NCBI GenBank assembly: GCA_029246105.1
Contig: JAQWOA010000043.1
Coordinates: 1 to 62,158, forward strand
Reading direction: 5' to 3'
From: Woeseiaceae bacterium
Lineage (GTDB): Bacteria; Pseudomonadota; Gammaproteobacteria; Steroidobacterales; Woeseiaceae
DNA: 62,158 bases
Positions within the stretch are counted from its first letter, which is position 1. Every line of letters begins with the position of its first letter. Below the pieces are notes generated by a model. It saw nothing but the letters and a program-made list of their open reading frames with translations. It was not told the DNA's origin and did no database searches. Shown one piece after another: positions 44,459 to 53,413 of the stretch. A program made the translations under genes and the position numbers.

Positions 44459-45775
44459 GTGGATAGGCAAAAGTTTTCGTCAAAATATACTTCAATTCTG
44501 ACCTTCATCGGTGTTGCTGTGGGCCTCGGAAATGTTTGGCGATTTCCCTATATGATGGGTGAATATGGCGGGTCGGCATTCTTAATTATTTATCTTCTAT
44601 TCACGATATGTTTGGCTGTTCCGGGCTTGACGGCTGAATGGACACTTGGCCGATCAACAGGTAAAGGACCTATCGGTGCATTATCAAGCGTTTTTGGTAA
44701 AACCTGGGGACGTCGGATTGGCGGTTTGATTGTATTCACAATGATAGTGTCGACGTCGTACTACCTTGTTGTTATTGGGAACATTACTTTTACTGCATTT
44801 TTTTCGATATTTAATGGTTTTTCCGAATCAACGATTTTGGAGTTCGATGGGCATATATCGAATGGCTGGCTGCAGTATGTTTTTGGGTTGGTCGTGCTGG
44901 GATTTGCAATGCTGGTTTTGCATTTAGGTGTTAATAAAGGCATTGAATCGGTGAGTCGTCTCTTTGTTCCCTTTTTCGCCATCGTCATTTTATACCTAGC
45001 TATAAATGCTTTGTTTCTGCCTGGCGCAGTGACTAAGGTGGCTGAGTTTCTGAGGCCGGATTTCTCTGTGTTAACACCAGAGCATATATTTGCCGCATTA
45101 GGCCAGTCATTTTTTTCCGTTGGTCTAGCTGGAACGATAATGGTTATTTATGGTTCCTATATGCCGGCCGATCAAAACATGCTAAGGACGGCATCATTTA
45201 CTGCCCTGGGAGATGTTGGAGCGGCATTTTTAGCATCACTATTTATTGTCCCAACAATACTCGTATTCAATCTCGATCTGTCGCAAGGGCCGACATTGGT
45301 TTTTTCGACTTTGCCAAAATTATTTAGTGTGATGGCAGGTGGCCGAGTTTTAGGTAGCTTTTTTCTGCTAGCACTTAGCTTGATTGCGTTTCTTTCCGCG
45401 ATCGGCGCTCTTGAAGCAATTGTTGGCAGTATCAGTGAGGAGATGAAACTACGGTCCAGTCGCGGCATTGTTATTTTAATAATTTTGCTCATTGAGGCAG
45501 CAATAATGCTGCCGAGTTCCTTGGAACCCGAGATCATTGGTGTATTGGACTTATTTTTTGGATCTGGAATGCAAATGCTCGGTAGTACAATAGCTATAAT
45601 TGCGGTGGCATGGGGAATTGGACGACTTGCTACTAAGGCGCAGATTTTTGGGTTGGCGGACAAGTCTTGGCACGATATATATTTTGCTTGGTTGAAGTGG
45701 GTTTTGCCCGGTGTAATGTGCATTGTGCTGATTAGTTATTTGATAAGTAATTTGTTATTTTTTTTAAGGAATTGA
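44459..45775 (+). CDS. Sodium-dependent SNF-family (LeuT-like) transporter
   Basis: A 438-residue sodium symporter of the neurotransmitter:sodium symporter family, importing an amino acid or related amine across the inner membrane. The first helix has the hallmark sodium/substrate site AVGLGNVWRFPYMMGEYGG. About eleven hydrophobic helices are visible, with the second signature in GLTAEWTLGRSTGKGP. Bacterial members transport amino acids such as leucine, tryptophan or methionine. GTG start with AAAGGG upstream. The next gene, a Cys/Met-metabolism enzyme, starts one base after the stop, so a sulfur amino acid is the likeliest cargo. Confidence 0.93.
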   Translation: MDRQKFSSKYTSILTFIGVAVGLGNVWRFPYMMGEYGGSAFLIIYLLFTICLAVPGLTAEWTLGRSTGKGPIGALSSVFGKTWGRRIGGLIVFTMIVSTSYYLVVIGNITFTAFFSIFNGFSESTILEFDGHISNGWLQYVFGLVVLGFAMLVLHLGVNKGIESVSRLFVPFFAIVILYLAINALFLPGAVTKVAEFLRPDFSVLTPEHIFAALGQSFFSVGLAGTIMVIYGSYMPADQNMLRTASFTALGDVGAAFLASLFIVPTILVFNLDLSQGPTLVFSTLPKLFSVMAGGRVLGSFFLLALSLIAFLSAIGALEAIVGSISEEMKLRSSRGIVILIILLIEAAIMLPSSLEPEIIGVLDLFFGSGMQMLGSTIAIIAVAWGIGRLATKAQIFGLADKSWHDIYFAWLKWVLPGVMCIVLISYLISNLLFFLRN

Positions 45776-45776
45776 T

Positions 45777-46928
45777 ATGACACGAAGCTTTTCGACAAGG
45801 GCGATTCATGAGGGCGAAGGTAGAGATGAAACAACGGGTGCGCACAATACGCCGATCTATCAAACAGCTACTTTTTCTTTTGATCGAGCGGAGGATTTTG
45901 CGGCTGCTATTGAAGTTGCCATTGATCCAGACCGAATGAACCCTCTGGATAATTTTTTTTATTCTCGTACCTCCAATCCGACAAATGCCGCATTAGAAGA
46001 AAAATTAGCTTCGCTTGAGTCAGCAGAAGGTTCCCTAGTGACTTCATCGGGAATGTCTGCCGTGGCTATCTCGATTATGATTTCGGCAAAGTCTGGCGAT
46101 CATGTCATTGTGACTAATGATCTTTTTGTTATAAGTAAGCAGTTTTTTGAACAGGATTGTCCAGCGATGGGAATCGAAGTGTCGATGTTTGATGTTCGTG
46201 ATATTAATGAAGCGCGAGCTGCTATTAAAACGAATACGACAGCTATTTTTATTGAGACTGTAACAAACCCAAATATCTTCATTGCAGACCTTGCTGCCTA
46301 TAAAGAATTATCCGATGAAAATGATCTCACACTTATAGTAGACAATACGTTTTTGAGTCCTTATCTCTGTAGACCCATAGAGCAAGGGGCAGATATTGTT
46401 TTGCATTCTGCAACTAAGTACATCAGTGGTCATGGAGATACTCTCGCTGGGGTGCTTTCGGGCACGCGGGATACAATTGATCGAGCTCGTATAAAGATGG
46501 ATGCGTTTGGGCAGTGTCTTAGCCCAATCGCGTCGTGGCTTATCATGCGTGGTGTTAGGACGCTATCACTGCGGATGCGCCAGCATGCTGAAAATGGCCA
46601 AGCGCTGGCCGAATACCTTGAGGCGCATCCTAAGGTGGAGTGGGTGAAATATCCGGGCTTATCAAGTCATTCACAACATGATTTGGCAAAAGAATCTTTA
46701 CCGAATGGATATGGCGGTATCCTGAGTTTCAGAATAGAGGGTGGACTAGATGAGATGAATCGGTTCGCAAATAGTCATAAATTGTTTGCCAAGGGAGTAA
46801 GTCTTGGCGATGTGTGTACATTAATTTACCCGCAGAAATGGCGAGATAATTTAATACGTGTTTCTGTAGGTTGTGAAGATATTAGTGACATTATTGAAGA
46901 ATTCAATGTTGCATTCTCGAATTTGTGA
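45777..46928 (+). CDS. Cys/Met metabolism PLP-dependent enzyme (C-S lyase/synthase family)
   Basis: A 383-residue fold-type I PLP enzyme of the cystathionine gamma-synthase/beta-lyase/methionine gamma-lyase family. The PLP lysine is Lys214 in HSATKYISGHGD, Asp189 lies in LIVDNTFLSPYL, and the phosphate-binding YSRTSNPT (Tyr62, Arg64) is present. The usual LYGGT segment, whose Tyr stacks on PLP and takes part in catalysis, reads LFVIS here: Phe117 replaces Tyr. A short insert precedes YSR. Coupled to the SNF symporter, it could degrade an imported sulfur amino acid, but the Tyr-to-Phe change argues against ordinary gamma-lyase chemistry. AAGGAA precedes the ATG. Confidence 0.87.
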   Translation: MTRSFSTRAIHEGEGRDETTGAHNTPIYQTATFSFDRAEDFAAAIEVAIDPDRMNPLDNFFYSRTSNPTNAALEEKLASLESAEGSLVTSSGMSAVAISIMISAKSGDHVIVTNDLFVISKQFFEQDCPAMGIEVSMFDVRDINEARAAIKTNTTAIFIETVTNPNIFIADLAAYKELSDENDLTLIVDNTFLSPYLCRPIEQGADIVLHSATKYISGHGDTLAGVLSGTRDTIDRARIKMDAFGQCLSPIASWLIMRGVRTLSLRMRQHAENGQALAEYLEAHPKVEWVKYPGLSSHSQHDLAKESLPNGYGGILSFRIEGGLDEMNRFANSHKLFAKGVSLGDVCTLIYPQKWRDNLIRVSVGCEDISDIIEEFNVAFSNL

Positions 46929-46958
46929 TGCCTTCAATATTGAGTTCTTAATTTTTTT

Positions 46959-47903
46959 CTAGCATAAATGCTTGAGTACGTTTTGTGCTGTTAAGAAACT
47001 AACACGTTGATTGGCTTCTTTAGTAATTCCAGCAATGTGAGGCGTGAGTATAAGGTTAGGAACTTCGTTAAATATAGCTCCACTTTCACTATCCAGAGGC
47101 TCGAAATTAAAAACGTCGAGTGCGGCGCCTCCAAGTTTATTTTCACGCAAAGCTTCTACTACTGCGTTTTCATCAACAATGCCACCTCGTGCCGTGTTGA
47201 TGAGTATCGATCCCAATCGCATGCTACGGATAAATTTAATGTCGATTAGATTTCGTGTTTTGTCTGTTAATGGAACATGAACACTGATGACGTCACAATC
47301 TGCTGCAAGTTTAGTCAGTGTTGCACGATAAGCATTTGACCAAGCAGCATCGTTTGCCGCCAAATATGGATCATACGCATAAATGTCCATTCCGAGAGCG
47401 CTAGCGCGAGCCGCAACTTTTCTGGCGATTGATCCGAATCCGATAAGACCCAATCGTTTGCCAGATATTTCCCGACCCATTAGATTAGTGCGTGGCCATT
47501 CACCCGCAATCATGCGATCAGTTGCGCTCCAGGCTCCACGTAAGAGAACAATTGCAGCAGTGATCGTGTACTCCGCAACTGCGATATCGTTTGCTCCTGT
47601 TGCAGGACAGACAACAACATTGTGTGCCTTGCAAGCCTCAAGATCAATATTGTCGAGTCCTACACCCAAGCGGCCTACAACCTGAAGATTGGGTGCATGT
47701 TCAAGGAGTTCATTATTAACTTGTGTACGGTTACGCACGATGATGGCGCGCGCTTTTGCAAGTGTTTTCAGTAATGCGATGCGATCGTCGACGAGAGTTG
47801 GATCGTATTGCACATCAAGATTATTCAGCACCTCAAGTGCAATATCCTTGTCCATGAATTCTGAAATGACGATGTCAGGTAGTTTGCGATCTGAAATTGA
47901 CAA
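46959..47903 (-). CDS. slcC: D-2-hydroxyacid dehydrogenase, (S)-sulfolactate dehydrogenase-like
   Basis: A 314-residue NAD-dependent dehydrogenase of the SerA/2-hydroxyacid family. The Rossmann motif is GLIGFGSIARKVA. The catalytic residues are Arg in INTARGG, Glu in NFEPLD and His in TPHIAG. The opening DIVISEFMD, VRNRTQV, PATGANDIAVAEY and AGEWPR agree with what I remember of SlcC, the (S)-sulfolactate dehydrogenase of Chromohalobacter; the symbol is tentative. TTG start with AGAGAGA eight bases upstream. It is divergent from the kinase at 48168. In this setting it may oxidise a three-carbon sulfonate; phosphoglycerate or another hydroxyacid is the alternative. Confidence 0.75.
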   Translation of the reverse strand: MSISDRKLPDIVISEFMDKDIALEVLNNLDVQYDPTLVDDRIALLKTLAKARAIIVRNRTQVNNELLEHAPNLQVVGRLGVGLDNIDLEACKAHNVVVCPATGANDIAVAEYTITAAIVLLRGAWSATDRMIAGEWPRTNLMGREISGKRLGLIGFGSIARKVAARASALGMDIYAYDPYLAANDAAWSNAYRATLTKLAADCDVISVHVPLTDKTRNLIDIKFIRSMRLGSILINTARGGIVDENAVVEALRENKLGGAALDVFNFEPLDSESGAIFNEVPNLILTPHIAGITKEANQRVSFLTAQNVLKHLC

Positions 47904-47987
47904 TGGTAGTAATCTCTCTTGTTAGATACCGGCAAAATTAGCACACCGTTGATAATCGCTTTCTAACGATATTCGTGTCATGTCGTG

Positions 47988-48015
47988 CTTGGTAAGTGGA
48001 CATTATTTGTATAAT
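47988..48015 (+). promoter_or_regulatory. Possible sigma-70 promoter for the kinase-isomerase-TRAP operon
   Basis: A perfect TATAAT stands at 48010-48015, with TTGGTA about 15 bases upstream, a spacing shorter than ideal. It lies 150 bases before the kinase ATG in the 264-base gap shared with the divergent dehydrogenase. Nothing else in the gap is convincing. Confidence 0.3.
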
Positions 48016-48167
48016 TGATTGCTGAAAATTTATTGTCTTGATAAAGCCAGGAGTAAATAGAGTTAAGATGTTAATTAAGTCTTATATGCGATACCTCGCA
48101 AGTTGTCTATGCGATTAATGTTAGTTTATCTGACATCGCCAAAGTTATACCGAGTGAGGTAATTTAC

Positions 48168-49067
48168 ATGAAGAGTGTGCTTTGTATTGGTCACGCTGTA
48201 CAGGACCTCGTTTTTTCGATTGATTCGATGCCTGCCAATGCGGAAAAGTATATTGCGTCCAATTTTGAAACACTTGGTGGTGGTCCAGCTGCTACGGCTG
48301 CAGTGGCGATTTCGAGCCTTGGCGGTTCGGCACGACTGGCGGCTCGAGTAGGCGATGACATGCAGGCAGATTTCATTATTGCTGAATTAGAAAGCTACGG
48401 TGTCGATTGCACATTGGTGCGGCGTATGAGTGGCCGGCGTTCTTCAACCTCAGCCGTATTTGTCGATAGTGCTGGTGAGCGCATGATTGTAAATTATCTC
48501 GATAATTCAATGAATACTGATCCAATGTGGCTGGAAGCACACATTCCTTTGGATGTAGCCGCGATTCTCACAGACACACGTTGGCCTGAAGCTGCGCTGC
48601 TTGGGATGAACCTAGCGAGGCAAAATGGCTTGCCAGCAATTCTAGATGCGGATATGCCAGTACCAGCAGATGGAGAGCTAATTAGGGCGGCAACGCATGT
48701 CGCTTTTTCGGCATGTGGACTCGCTGAATTTTCTGGAATCAAGGATGCCGAGGCCGCACTTTTTTCTGTACAACAGCATACTGGAGCATGGTGCTGCGTT
48801 ACGCTGGGCTCACAAGGATTACTGACCATCGATGATGGCAAGCTGATTCGTTTACCAGCTTTTAGCGTTACAGTTCGAGATACCTTAGGGGCTGGAGATG
48901 TTTGGCACGGTGCATTTGCGTTGGCCTTGGCGGAAGGAAAGTCAACTAGCGATGCGGCGATTTTTGCGTCAGCCGCCGCGGCTTTGAAAGTTCAAAATGG
49001 TGGGGGTCGCGCTGGTTGTGCGAGCCGTGAAGACGTTGATTATTTTTTACAGCAACATGGGATGTAA
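48168..49067 (+). CDS. PfkB sugar kinase, sulfofructose kinase (YihV)-like
   Basis: A 299-residue PfkB kinase. The substrate loop is LGGGPAATAAVA and the ATP/anion-hole motif is DTLGAGDVWHGAFALA. From memory of E. coli YihV, the two proteins align almost without gaps over the first 140 residues, and three residues I recall as sulfonate contacts, Lys27, Asn109 (VNY) and Arg138 (DTRW), fall at identical positions here. YihV phosphorylates 6-deoxy-6-sulfofructose. GAGGTAA lies eight bases before the ATG. The isomerase-like and TRAP genes follow at once. If not a sulfosugar kinase, it should act on another C6-acidic ketose. Confidence 0.8.
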   Translation: MKSVLCIGHAVQDLVFSIDSMPANAEKYIASNFETLGGGPAATAAVAISSLGGSARLAARVGDDMQADFIIAELESYGVDCTLVRRMSGRRSSTSAVFVDSAGERMIVNYLDNSMNTDPMWLEAHIPLDVAAILTDTRWPEAALLGMNLARQNGLPAILDADMPVPADGELIRAATHVAFSACGLAEFSGIKDAEAALFSVQQHTGAWCCVTLGSQGLLTIDDGKLIRLPAFSVTVRDTLGAGDVWHGAFALALAEGKSTSDAAIFASAAAALKVQNGGGRAGCASREDVDYFLQQHGM

Positions 49068-49075
49068 ATTAAATC

Positions 49076-50473
49076 GTGGCATTTAAATTTGGTGTGATCG
49101 CTTTGGCGCGAACAACATTTGATATGGAGTTCGCCGAGGAAATGAAAAATAAGGTGTTTGCGGCGGTCGATAGGGCAAACATTGTAACTGTCGGACCGCG
49201 AACTCTTGCCTGCGATACTGAGCAGGTTGAAGCGGCGTTGACTGAAATCAATGCTCAAAGCGATATCGATTTGCTACTGATTGTACAAATTACATTCACC
49301 GATGCCTCAATGACGATAGAAATGGCTGAGCAGAGCGATGTTCCTGTAGCAATCTGGGGTGTTCCAGAGCCAAGAGTTGGGGGCCGTCTGCGACTCAATT
49401 CATACTGTGGTATTAACCTTGCGGCACATGCGTTAGGTAAAGCGGGCCTTGATTATCGCTGGCTGTTTTCGTCACCTGATGCAGCTGGCATTAAGGATAA
49501 ATTGACGAGACTTGCCATTTCGTCAAACGAATCGCAGATGTCTCTTGAGCAAGTTGCATATAAAGCTGACATTACTGTTGATCGAGCAGTAAAAAAGCTA
49601 AGTCGAGCTACTGTGAGCGTTATCGGTGAGCATCCGATTGGGTTTGATACCTGTGAATTCGACGCAAACGAATTACATGAGCTGACTGGTATTTCGATCG
49701 ATCAAGTAAAGCTTGAAGACGTTTTTGAAAGGGCGCGATCGGCTTCTTCTGAACGTGCGAATGCACATCATATCGAAGCTGCGAACTCGTTGATTGGACT
49801 TGATGATGTTGATCAGGAGCAACTTGATCGTTCGTTTCGTTTGTTGTGTGCACTTGAAGACATCGTTGATGAGAACAAGGCCGACAGTATTGCCGTTCGT
49901 TGCTGGCCCGAGACATTTGTTGATTATGGCTGTGCAGCATGTGGCCCGATGGCAATGATGAATCAGGCTGGCGTGCCAAGCGCATGTGAAGCTGATGTCT
50001 ATGGATCAGTTACAACCTTAATTCTTCAAGAACTAGCCGATGAGCCAGTATGGATGGCTGATCTCGTGGATGTTGACGAGTCTGATAATACTGCGGTGCT
50101 TTGGCATTGTGGCCTGGCGCCGTTATCGATGTGTGATGCTGAAGCGCAAGCTGAAGCGACAATTCACACTAATCGTAAAATGCCACTCTTGCACCAATTT
50201 CCTTTAAAGCCTGGACGGATCACTCTTGCACGTTTGTCAAAAGCAAAGAACGAGAAAAAGTTGATGATTGCTGGCGCCGAAGTACTGCGCGCACCTATGG
50301 CTTTTACAGGTACTTCTGGCGTTATTCGCCTTGATAAAGAAGTTGCTGAAGTTTGCACCACAATCATGGACGAAGGGCTCGAACATCACTATTCGCTCGC
50401 TTATGGTAATCATTTGGATTCGCTGCGTCAGGTCGCGAATCGTCTCCGTATTCCTGTTTTGCAGATAGCTTGA
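49076..50473 (+). CDS. L-fucose/L-arabinose isomerase-like protein
   Basis: A 465-residue protein related to FucI. The N-terminal two-thirds are poorly matched except for LRLNSYCGINLAAHALG. The C-terminal catalytic domain has the metal-ligand pattern of FucI: Glu in CWPETF, Asp in CEADVYG and His in LWHCGLAP, so aldose-ketose isomerase activity is plausible. It starts with GTG eight bases after the kinase gene and ends three bases before the TRAP small subunit. An aldose-to-ketose step before the kinase would make a standard uptake-isomerise-phosphorylate route. The natural substrate is unknown. Confidence 0.78.
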   Translation: MAFKFGVIALARTTFDMEFAEEMKNKVFAAVDRANIVTVGPRTLACDTEQVEAALTEINAQSDIDLLLIVQITFTDASMTIEMAEQSDVPVAIWGVPEPRVGGRLRLNSYCGINLAAHALGKAGLDYRWLFSSPDAAGIKDKLTRLAISSNESQMSLEQVAYKADITVDRAVKKLSRATVSVIGEHPIGFDTCEFDANELHELTGISIDQVKLEDVFERARSASSERANAHHIEAANSLIGLDDVDQEQLDRSFRLLCALEDIVDENKADSIAVRCWPETFVDYGCAACGPMAMMNQAGVPSACEADVYGSVTTLILQELADEPVWMADLVDVDESDNTAVLWHCGLAPLSMCDAEAQAEATIHTNRKMPLLHQFPLKPGRITLARLSKAKNEKKLMIAGAEVLRAPMAFTGTSGVIRLDKEVAEVCTTIMDEGLEHHYSLAYGNHLDSLRQVANRLRIPVLQIA

Positions 50474-50476
50474 GGC

Positions 50477-51043
50477 ATGACTAATTTGGGAAATATGTTG
50501 TTACGTAAAGTCCTTAGATTGTTGTCGGCTTTCAATGAATGGGCCGGTATAGCTATGCGAAATTCTGCGGGTATATTATTGGTAGCGATGACAGTTATTG
50601 TCCTTTTGCAGATCGTGTTTCGCTACGTACTTAATGATTCACTAATCTGGACTGAAGAGGTTTCGAAGACGATGATGGTTTGGGGTGCGTTCCTCATCGC
50701 ACCTTGGGCGTATCGCAATGGCGCTAACGTTAGTATTACGATGTTTGTAGACGAGCTGCCACTTACTTTGCGACGACTACTACGCCTCGCACTCAATTTA
50801 CTTGTCATCTGGATTATCGTTGTGTTCTGGTTGGAAAGTTTTGGGATGGTTGATCGTGGCTTTCTGATTAGAACCGCAAGCTTACCGATACAAGTTGGTT
50901 GGTTTTTTATCGTGATTCCACTTGCCTTTGGCACAATGCTTCTAGTGGGTGTCGAATTGTTCATTCGTGATGTGCTGGCATTACTTTATCCAAAAGAAGA
51001 CTTCGAAATTGCTGGCGCGATCAGAATCATGGAAGGCGATTAG
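50477..51043 (+). CDS. TRAP transporter small permease (DctQ)
   Basis: A 188-residue inner-membrane protein with four hydrophobic helices. The family motif spans VFRYVLNDSLIWTEEVSKTM, followed by MVWGAFLIAPWAYRNGANV. DctQ pairs with DctM to form the membrane part of a sodium-driven TRAP importer. It lies three bases after the isomerase-like gene and five bases before dctM, so it is part of the same operon. Confidence 0.93.
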   Translation: MTNLGNMLLRKVLRLLSAFNEWAGIAMRNSAGILLVAMTVIVLLQIVFRYVLNDSLIWTEEVSKTMMVWGAFLIAPWAYRNGANVSITMFVDELPLTLRRLLRLALNLLVIWIIVVFWLESFGMVDRGFLIRTASLPIQVGWFFIVIPLAFGTMLLVGVELFIRDVLALLYPKEDFEIAGAIRIMEGD

Positions 51044-51048
51044 CAGTC

Positions 51049-52335
51049 ATGGCTTTGTCATATTTCTGGATATTTATTTTTCTGATGGCTGCAGGAATGC
51101 CGATTGTGTTTGCATTATTGATCGGGCCTGGCCTTAGTTTGGCCTTTGAAGGAGATCAAATATTTTTTAAAGCACTTTTATCGCGCCTATACAGTGGCAT
51201 GGATTCCTTCCCGCTCATGGCATTGCCATTCTTTATGCTTGCTGGGCAGCTCATGAATTCCGGTGGAATCACGCGCTCAATCGTTGATTTCAGCCAATCG
51301 ATCATAGGTCATGTACGCGGTGGATTGGCTCAAGTTAATATTCTGTCGTCCGTCCTTTTTGCAGGGCTTTCCGGGTCGGCTGTCGCTGATACTTCAGCTC
51401 TCGGAAAAATATTTATTCCAGCGATGGAAAAGAGTGGCTATCCACGATCGTTTGCGGCTGCTATTACGGCCGCATCATCAGTCATTGGCCCGATTATTCC
51501 GCCGTCGGGGATTATGATTCTTTATGCGTTTATTATGAATGTGTCTGTTGCTGGACTATTCGCGGCAGGGCTTGTGCCGGGGTTGTTAATGTCTGTCGGC
51601 CTAATGATTGTAACGAGTTTCATTGCAAGAAGGCGCAACTATCCGGTCGTGGGACGAAAGGCAACCTGGCGAGAGCGTGGCCAGTCATTTCATAAGACGA
51701 TACTGGCACTCTTAACACCGGTCATCTTACTGGGCGGTATTCTTGCAGGCATATTTACGCCAACAGAAGCAGCGGCTGTTGCTGCTTTTTACGCTATGTT
51801 CGTTACGTTGTTCTTAACACGTAAACTGCGCTTCAAAGAATTGCCGTCCATTTTCATTGAGTCGGCAGTACAGTCAGGCATCATCCTGCTTCTCGTTGGC
51901 GCATCTGTTGTGTTTGCATGGATCATAACTGTATCAGGCCTGGCCGACATGATTGCTAATGGCATGATGCAAACAAGTGACAATGTTTATATTTTGCTTT
52001 TTCTTGCAAATCTATTTTTGCTCATAGTCGGTATGTTTCTTGATGCTGGGCCTGCAATCTTGATTCTTGGACCGGTGTTGGGACCGTTGTTTGTGGCCAT
52101 GGGCATTGACCCGATTCATTTTGCGGTTGTGATGTGCGTCAATGTGACTGTCGGTTTAGCCACACCACCTATGGGTCTTGCGTTATTTGTGGCGGCTTCG
52201 GTTTCAAAGGAGCGGGTCGAAAGGATTGCGCGTCAGATGCTACCTTTTCTTGCTGTTGAGATTACCTTAATATTTCTCATTACCTTCTTCCCAGCATTGT
52301 CGATGACGCTACCGCGATTACTCGGTTTCGCATAG
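51049..52335 (+). CDS. TRAP transporter large permease (DctM)
   Basis: A 428-residue protein with about twelve membrane segments. Typical DctM parts are GMDSFPLMALPFFMLAGQLM, FAGLSGSAVADTSALG, AITAASSVIGPIIPPSG, GIFTPTEAAAVAAFYA and GLATPPMGLALFVA. It is the transport subunit that uses a sodium gradient to move the bound solute inward. Length and order are normal. It lies between dctQ and dctP. Confidence 0.95.
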   Translation: MALSYFWIFIFLMAAGMPIVFALLIGPGLSLAFEGDQIFFKALLSRLYSGMDSFPLMALPFFMLAGQLMNSGGITRSIVDFSQSIIGHVRGGLAQVNILSSVLFAGLSGSAVADTSALGKIFIPAMEKSGYPRSFAAAITAASSVIGPIIPPSGIMILYAFIMNVSVAGLFAAGLVPGLLMSVGLMIVTSFIARRRNYPVVGRKATWRERGQSFHKTILALLTPVILLGGILAGIFTPTEAAAVAAFYAMFVTLFLTRKLRFKELPSIFIESAVQSGIILLLVGASVVFAWIITVSGLADMIANGMMQTSDNVYILLFLANLFLLIVGMFLDAGPAILILGPVLGPLFVAMGIDPIHFAVVMCVNVTVGLATPPMGLALFVAASVSKERVERIARQMLPFLAVEITLIFLITFFPALSMTLPRLLGFA

Positions 52336-52345
52336 GATCAAACCA

Positions 52346-53413
52346 ATGAGTAAAAGACAAGTATTACTCTCAATTTTCACTGCAATTTTTGTGGCATCGG
52401 TCAGTGGAACAGTCGTCTCAAGCAGCGATTCGGACGCTGACCATACGATTCGATTTTCGTTTCTAGGTTCTCCTGAAGATGAGGACTACGATGGTGCTTT
52501 GGTATTCAAACAATACGTGGAGAGCCGCAGTAACGGACGTGTGGAAGTAGAAATTTATCCATCTGGTCAATTTTGTTCCAATGAGCGCGAGTGTATCGAG
52601 GGTTTGCAGACTGGAGTGCTGCAGGTGTTTATTTTATCTGCCGGTAGCCTGGGCAGTATTTTTGGCCCTGGTCAGGTCCTTGATCTGCCGTATACGTTTC
52701 GTGACGATGCTGTTGCCGAATGTGTGCTTGATGGATCGATAATTGCTGATTTGCGAAGAACGATTCTCGATTCCAACATGCCCATTCGACTTATGACTGT
52801 ATCGAATACAGGTGGTTGGAGAAATTTTGCGTCAACTGATGCGCAGATTCGGTCACCGACAGATATCAACGGTCGAAAATTTCGTACGATTTCAGCTCCT
52901 GTTCAGCAGGAATTGGTGCGGCAACTTGGCGGCAACCCAACGCCGATCGCTTGGTCTGAAGTCTACACAGCTCTTGCCACAGGCGTCGTTGAAGGCACAA
53001 AAAATGGTATTCAGGACATTGTCAGCATGAAACTGCATGAGCAGATCAAGTTTGTAACGCTAGATGGCCACAGTTACATGGGCGGTCTTTGGTGGTTTTC
53101 AGAAAAAAGTTGGCAGGAACTTCAGCCAGATATACAGCGCATTGTTTATGATGGCTTTCAGGAATTAAAGATTGTTACACGCGGCCTCATAAAGCGTCGA
53201 GAAATTGATGCTTATCGTGAGTTCGAAGAGTCTGGTGGGACACTGTACGTGCCTACTGCGAAGGAAAAGATACAGTTTCGCGAAGCAGCTGCCGGTATGC
53301 GCGACTGGTATGTGGAGCAGTACGGTAGTGAATGGCTTATAAAGCTCGATGCTGCAATTGCTGTTTGTGAATCACAAATCGATGTTTTGTATGAGAATGC
53401 AGCAAGTAACTAA
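52346..53413 (+). CDS. TRAP transporter solute-binding protein (DctP)
   Basis: A 355-residue periplasmic binding protein. A signal peptide covers about residues 1-24. DctP motifs are FKQYVESRSNGRVEVEIYPSG, VLQVFILSAGSLG, the DINGRKFRT stretch whose Arg normally clamps the acidic group of the ligand, and AWSEVYTALATGVVEGTKNG. Four cysteines are present, two of them close together (QFCSNERECIEG), perhaps a disulfide. The substrate therefore carries a carboxylate or another anion. A sulfonate would fit the neighbouring kinase. The stop abuts the stop of the convergent Gfo/Idh gene. Confidence 0.92.
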   Translation: MSKRQVLLSIFTAIFVASVSGTVVSSSDSDADHTIRFSFLGSPEDEDYDGALVFKQYVESRSNGRVEVEIYPSGQFCSNERECIEGLQTGVLQVFILSAGSLGSIFGPGQVLDLPYTFRDDAVAECVLDGSIIADLRRTILDSNMPIRLMTVSNTGGWRNFASTDAQIRSPTDINGRKFRTISAPVQQELVRQLGGNPTPIAWSEVYTALATGVVEGTKNGIQDIVSMKLHEQIKFVTLDGHSYMGGLWWFSEKSWQELQPDIQRIVYDGFQELKIVTRGLIKRREIDAYREFEESGGTLYVPTAKEKIQFREAAAGMRDWYVEQYGSEWLIKLDAAIAVCESQIDVLYENAASN

